24,025 bases of DNA from assembly GCA_003598085.1 (NCBI GenBank), contig QZKU01000062.1:1-24025 (forward strand), in the 5' to 3' direction. Shown here in pieces: positions 23,544 through 24,025 of this stretch (its first letter is position 1; every line of letters begins with the position of its first letter). The notes beneath the pieces are model-generated. The model was not told the DNA's origin. It did no database searches and worked only from the letters and a program-made list of their open reading frames with translations. Both the position numbers and the translations under genes were made by a program. This DNA is from Candidatus Abyssobacteria bacterium SURF_5. GTDB lineage: Bacteria; Abyssobacteria; SURF-5.

Positions 23544-23833
23544 CTGACGAGACGAAAAAAGCTGCAAACGACCGAAAAAAGGCGGTGGCGCTCCGATACG
23601 ATCCCGCCAAGGAGCAGGCGCCTCGTGTTATCGCTGCCGGAAAAGGTCATGTCGCCGAGCGAATCATAGAAGTGGCGCGAAGTTATGGCGTTTCAGTGCA
23701 CGAGGATAAGGATCTCGTTGAGCTCTTGTCTCGAATCGAACTCTACGACCTGATTCCGATCGAGCTATATCAGGTAATTGCGGAAGTGCTCGCCTTCATA
23801 TATCGCATGAATAGGAAAACTTTTCCGCTTTAA
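23540..23833 (+). CDS. Stand-alone FlhB C-terminal domain homologue (YlqH/FhlB type)
   Basis: A 97-residue soluble protein that aligns by eye along its length with the end of this window's own FlhB: AVALRYDPAKEQAPRVIAAGKG against LAIALRYEMEKMRAPVVVAKGA, and IELYDLIPIELYQVIAEVLAFIYRMNRK against VEIGAPIPETLYQAVAEVLAYVYQIDRR. It begins just after the place of the cleavage motif and has no NPTH. Such proteins are thought to replace or compete with the cleaved FlhB C-domain in substrate switching. The start overlaps the FliK-like gene by four bases (ATGA), arguing for joint production. Confidence 0.88.
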   Translation: MTDETKKAANDRKKAVALRYDPAKEQAPRVIAAGKGHVAERIIEVARSYGVSVHEDKDLVELLSRIELYDLIPIELYQVIAEVLAFIYRMNRKTFPL

Positions 23834-23854
23834 AGACCTTGACTTTCACGATTA

Positions 23855-23868
23855 TTCGGCCCTCCGAA
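23855..23868 (+). terminator. Weak hairpin after the flagellar cluster
   Basis: TTCGG-CCCT-CCGAA (23855-23868), embedded in an outer CTTGA (23838-23842)/TCAAG (23871-23875) pairing and followed by TTCCTTATC. It lies 22 bases after the last stop codon. The T-run is poor, so it may only slow or protect the transcript end rather than terminate it. Confidence 0.3.
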
Positions 23869-23924
23869 GTTCAAGTTCCTTATCCCGCATTCCCTCTAAC
23901 TTCTCTCAAATACAAATACTCTCT

Positions 23925-23990
23925 CTGAGGCTGTCCCGTAATTGAGATTTGTCTTCTTCTGCCAGACCCTGGATTCCTGCTTTCGCAGAG
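23925..23990. repeat. Possible degenerate dispersed intergenic repeat
   Basis: The gene-free end of the window (23834-24025) contains GAGGCTGTCCCGTAATT (from 23928) and CTGGATTCCTGCTTTCGCAG (23969-23988). The latter holds a small CTGC-TTTC-GCAG hairpin and resembles the widespread REP-like form in which GGATTCCCGC and GCGGGAATCC frame a TTTCGC centre. The right half has decayed (AGATTTTATTG where GGAATGAC would be expected). Identification is by resemblance only. Confidence 0.3.
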
Positions 23991-24025
23991 ATTTTATTGA
24001 AACAGTTTATTTTACATTTTCATCT

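Noticed and set aside
1-24025. CRISPR array, tRNA/rRNA genes, prophage or complete insertion sequence
   Set aside because: No regularly spaced repeats, no cloverleaf-like or rRNA-like stretch noticed, and no integrase, transposase or phage structural gene.

Overview
This is an ordinary, densely packed chromosomal segment from a flagellated bacterium, with mid-to-high GC (my estimate by eye, not computed). Nothing in it is phage-like, no complete insertion sequence or CRISPR array is visible, and I see no tRNA or rRNA gene. The taxon cannot be fixed from this window. The order tmk-holB-ricT-metG-tatD, the FliY-like FliN, a SwrB-like protein after fliA, and the FliK-like plus FlhB-C-terminal-like pair all recall Firmicutes. 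The GC content and the TatD/radical-SAM fusion fit a deep-branching or uncultured lineage equally well.

Left half (196-12118, minus strand): one long housekeeping run read from a promoter near 12.1 kb. In transcription order it holds infC-rpmI-rplT (IF3, L35, L20), hisA, tyrA, tmk, holB, ricT, metG, a tatD-radical SAM fusion, trpS, scpA, yraN, a TIM-barrel sugar isomerase-like gene and a GNAT acetyltransferase. Many junctions are 4-base ATGA overlaps, so translation is probably coupled. The infC leader (about 140 nt) carries three hairpins and then a textbook intrinsic terminator. infC itself appears to start at a non-canonical AUA codon behind a strong Shine-Dalgarno. Both features suggest autoregulation, by L20-type attenuation and by IF3 start-codon discrimination.

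Middle (12089-12254): a divergent control region with one consensus-like TTGACA promoter facing each way. It separates translation genes from motility genes.

Right half (12334-23833, plus strand): a flagellar cluster, fliQ-fliR-flhB-flhA-flhF-flhG, then an internal extended -10 promoter, then fliM-fliN/fliY-fliA, a SwrB-like membrane protein, a FliK-like protein and a small stand-alone homologue of the FlhB C-terminal domain. These supply the export gate, the controllers of flagellar number and position, the switch complex, the flagellar sigma factor and probable hook-length or export-switch accessories. fliP, fliO and all che genes are absent from the window.

The best leads are: the AUA start and attenuator of infC; the TatD-radical SAM fusion; FlhB with NPTT in place of NPTH, together with a separate cleavage-motif-less FlhB-C paralogue beside a FliK-like protein; the FliY-like protein with a divergent N-terminal domain; and a probable mobile-repeat remnant between fliQ and fliR. 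I found no clearly undescribed multi-gene system.
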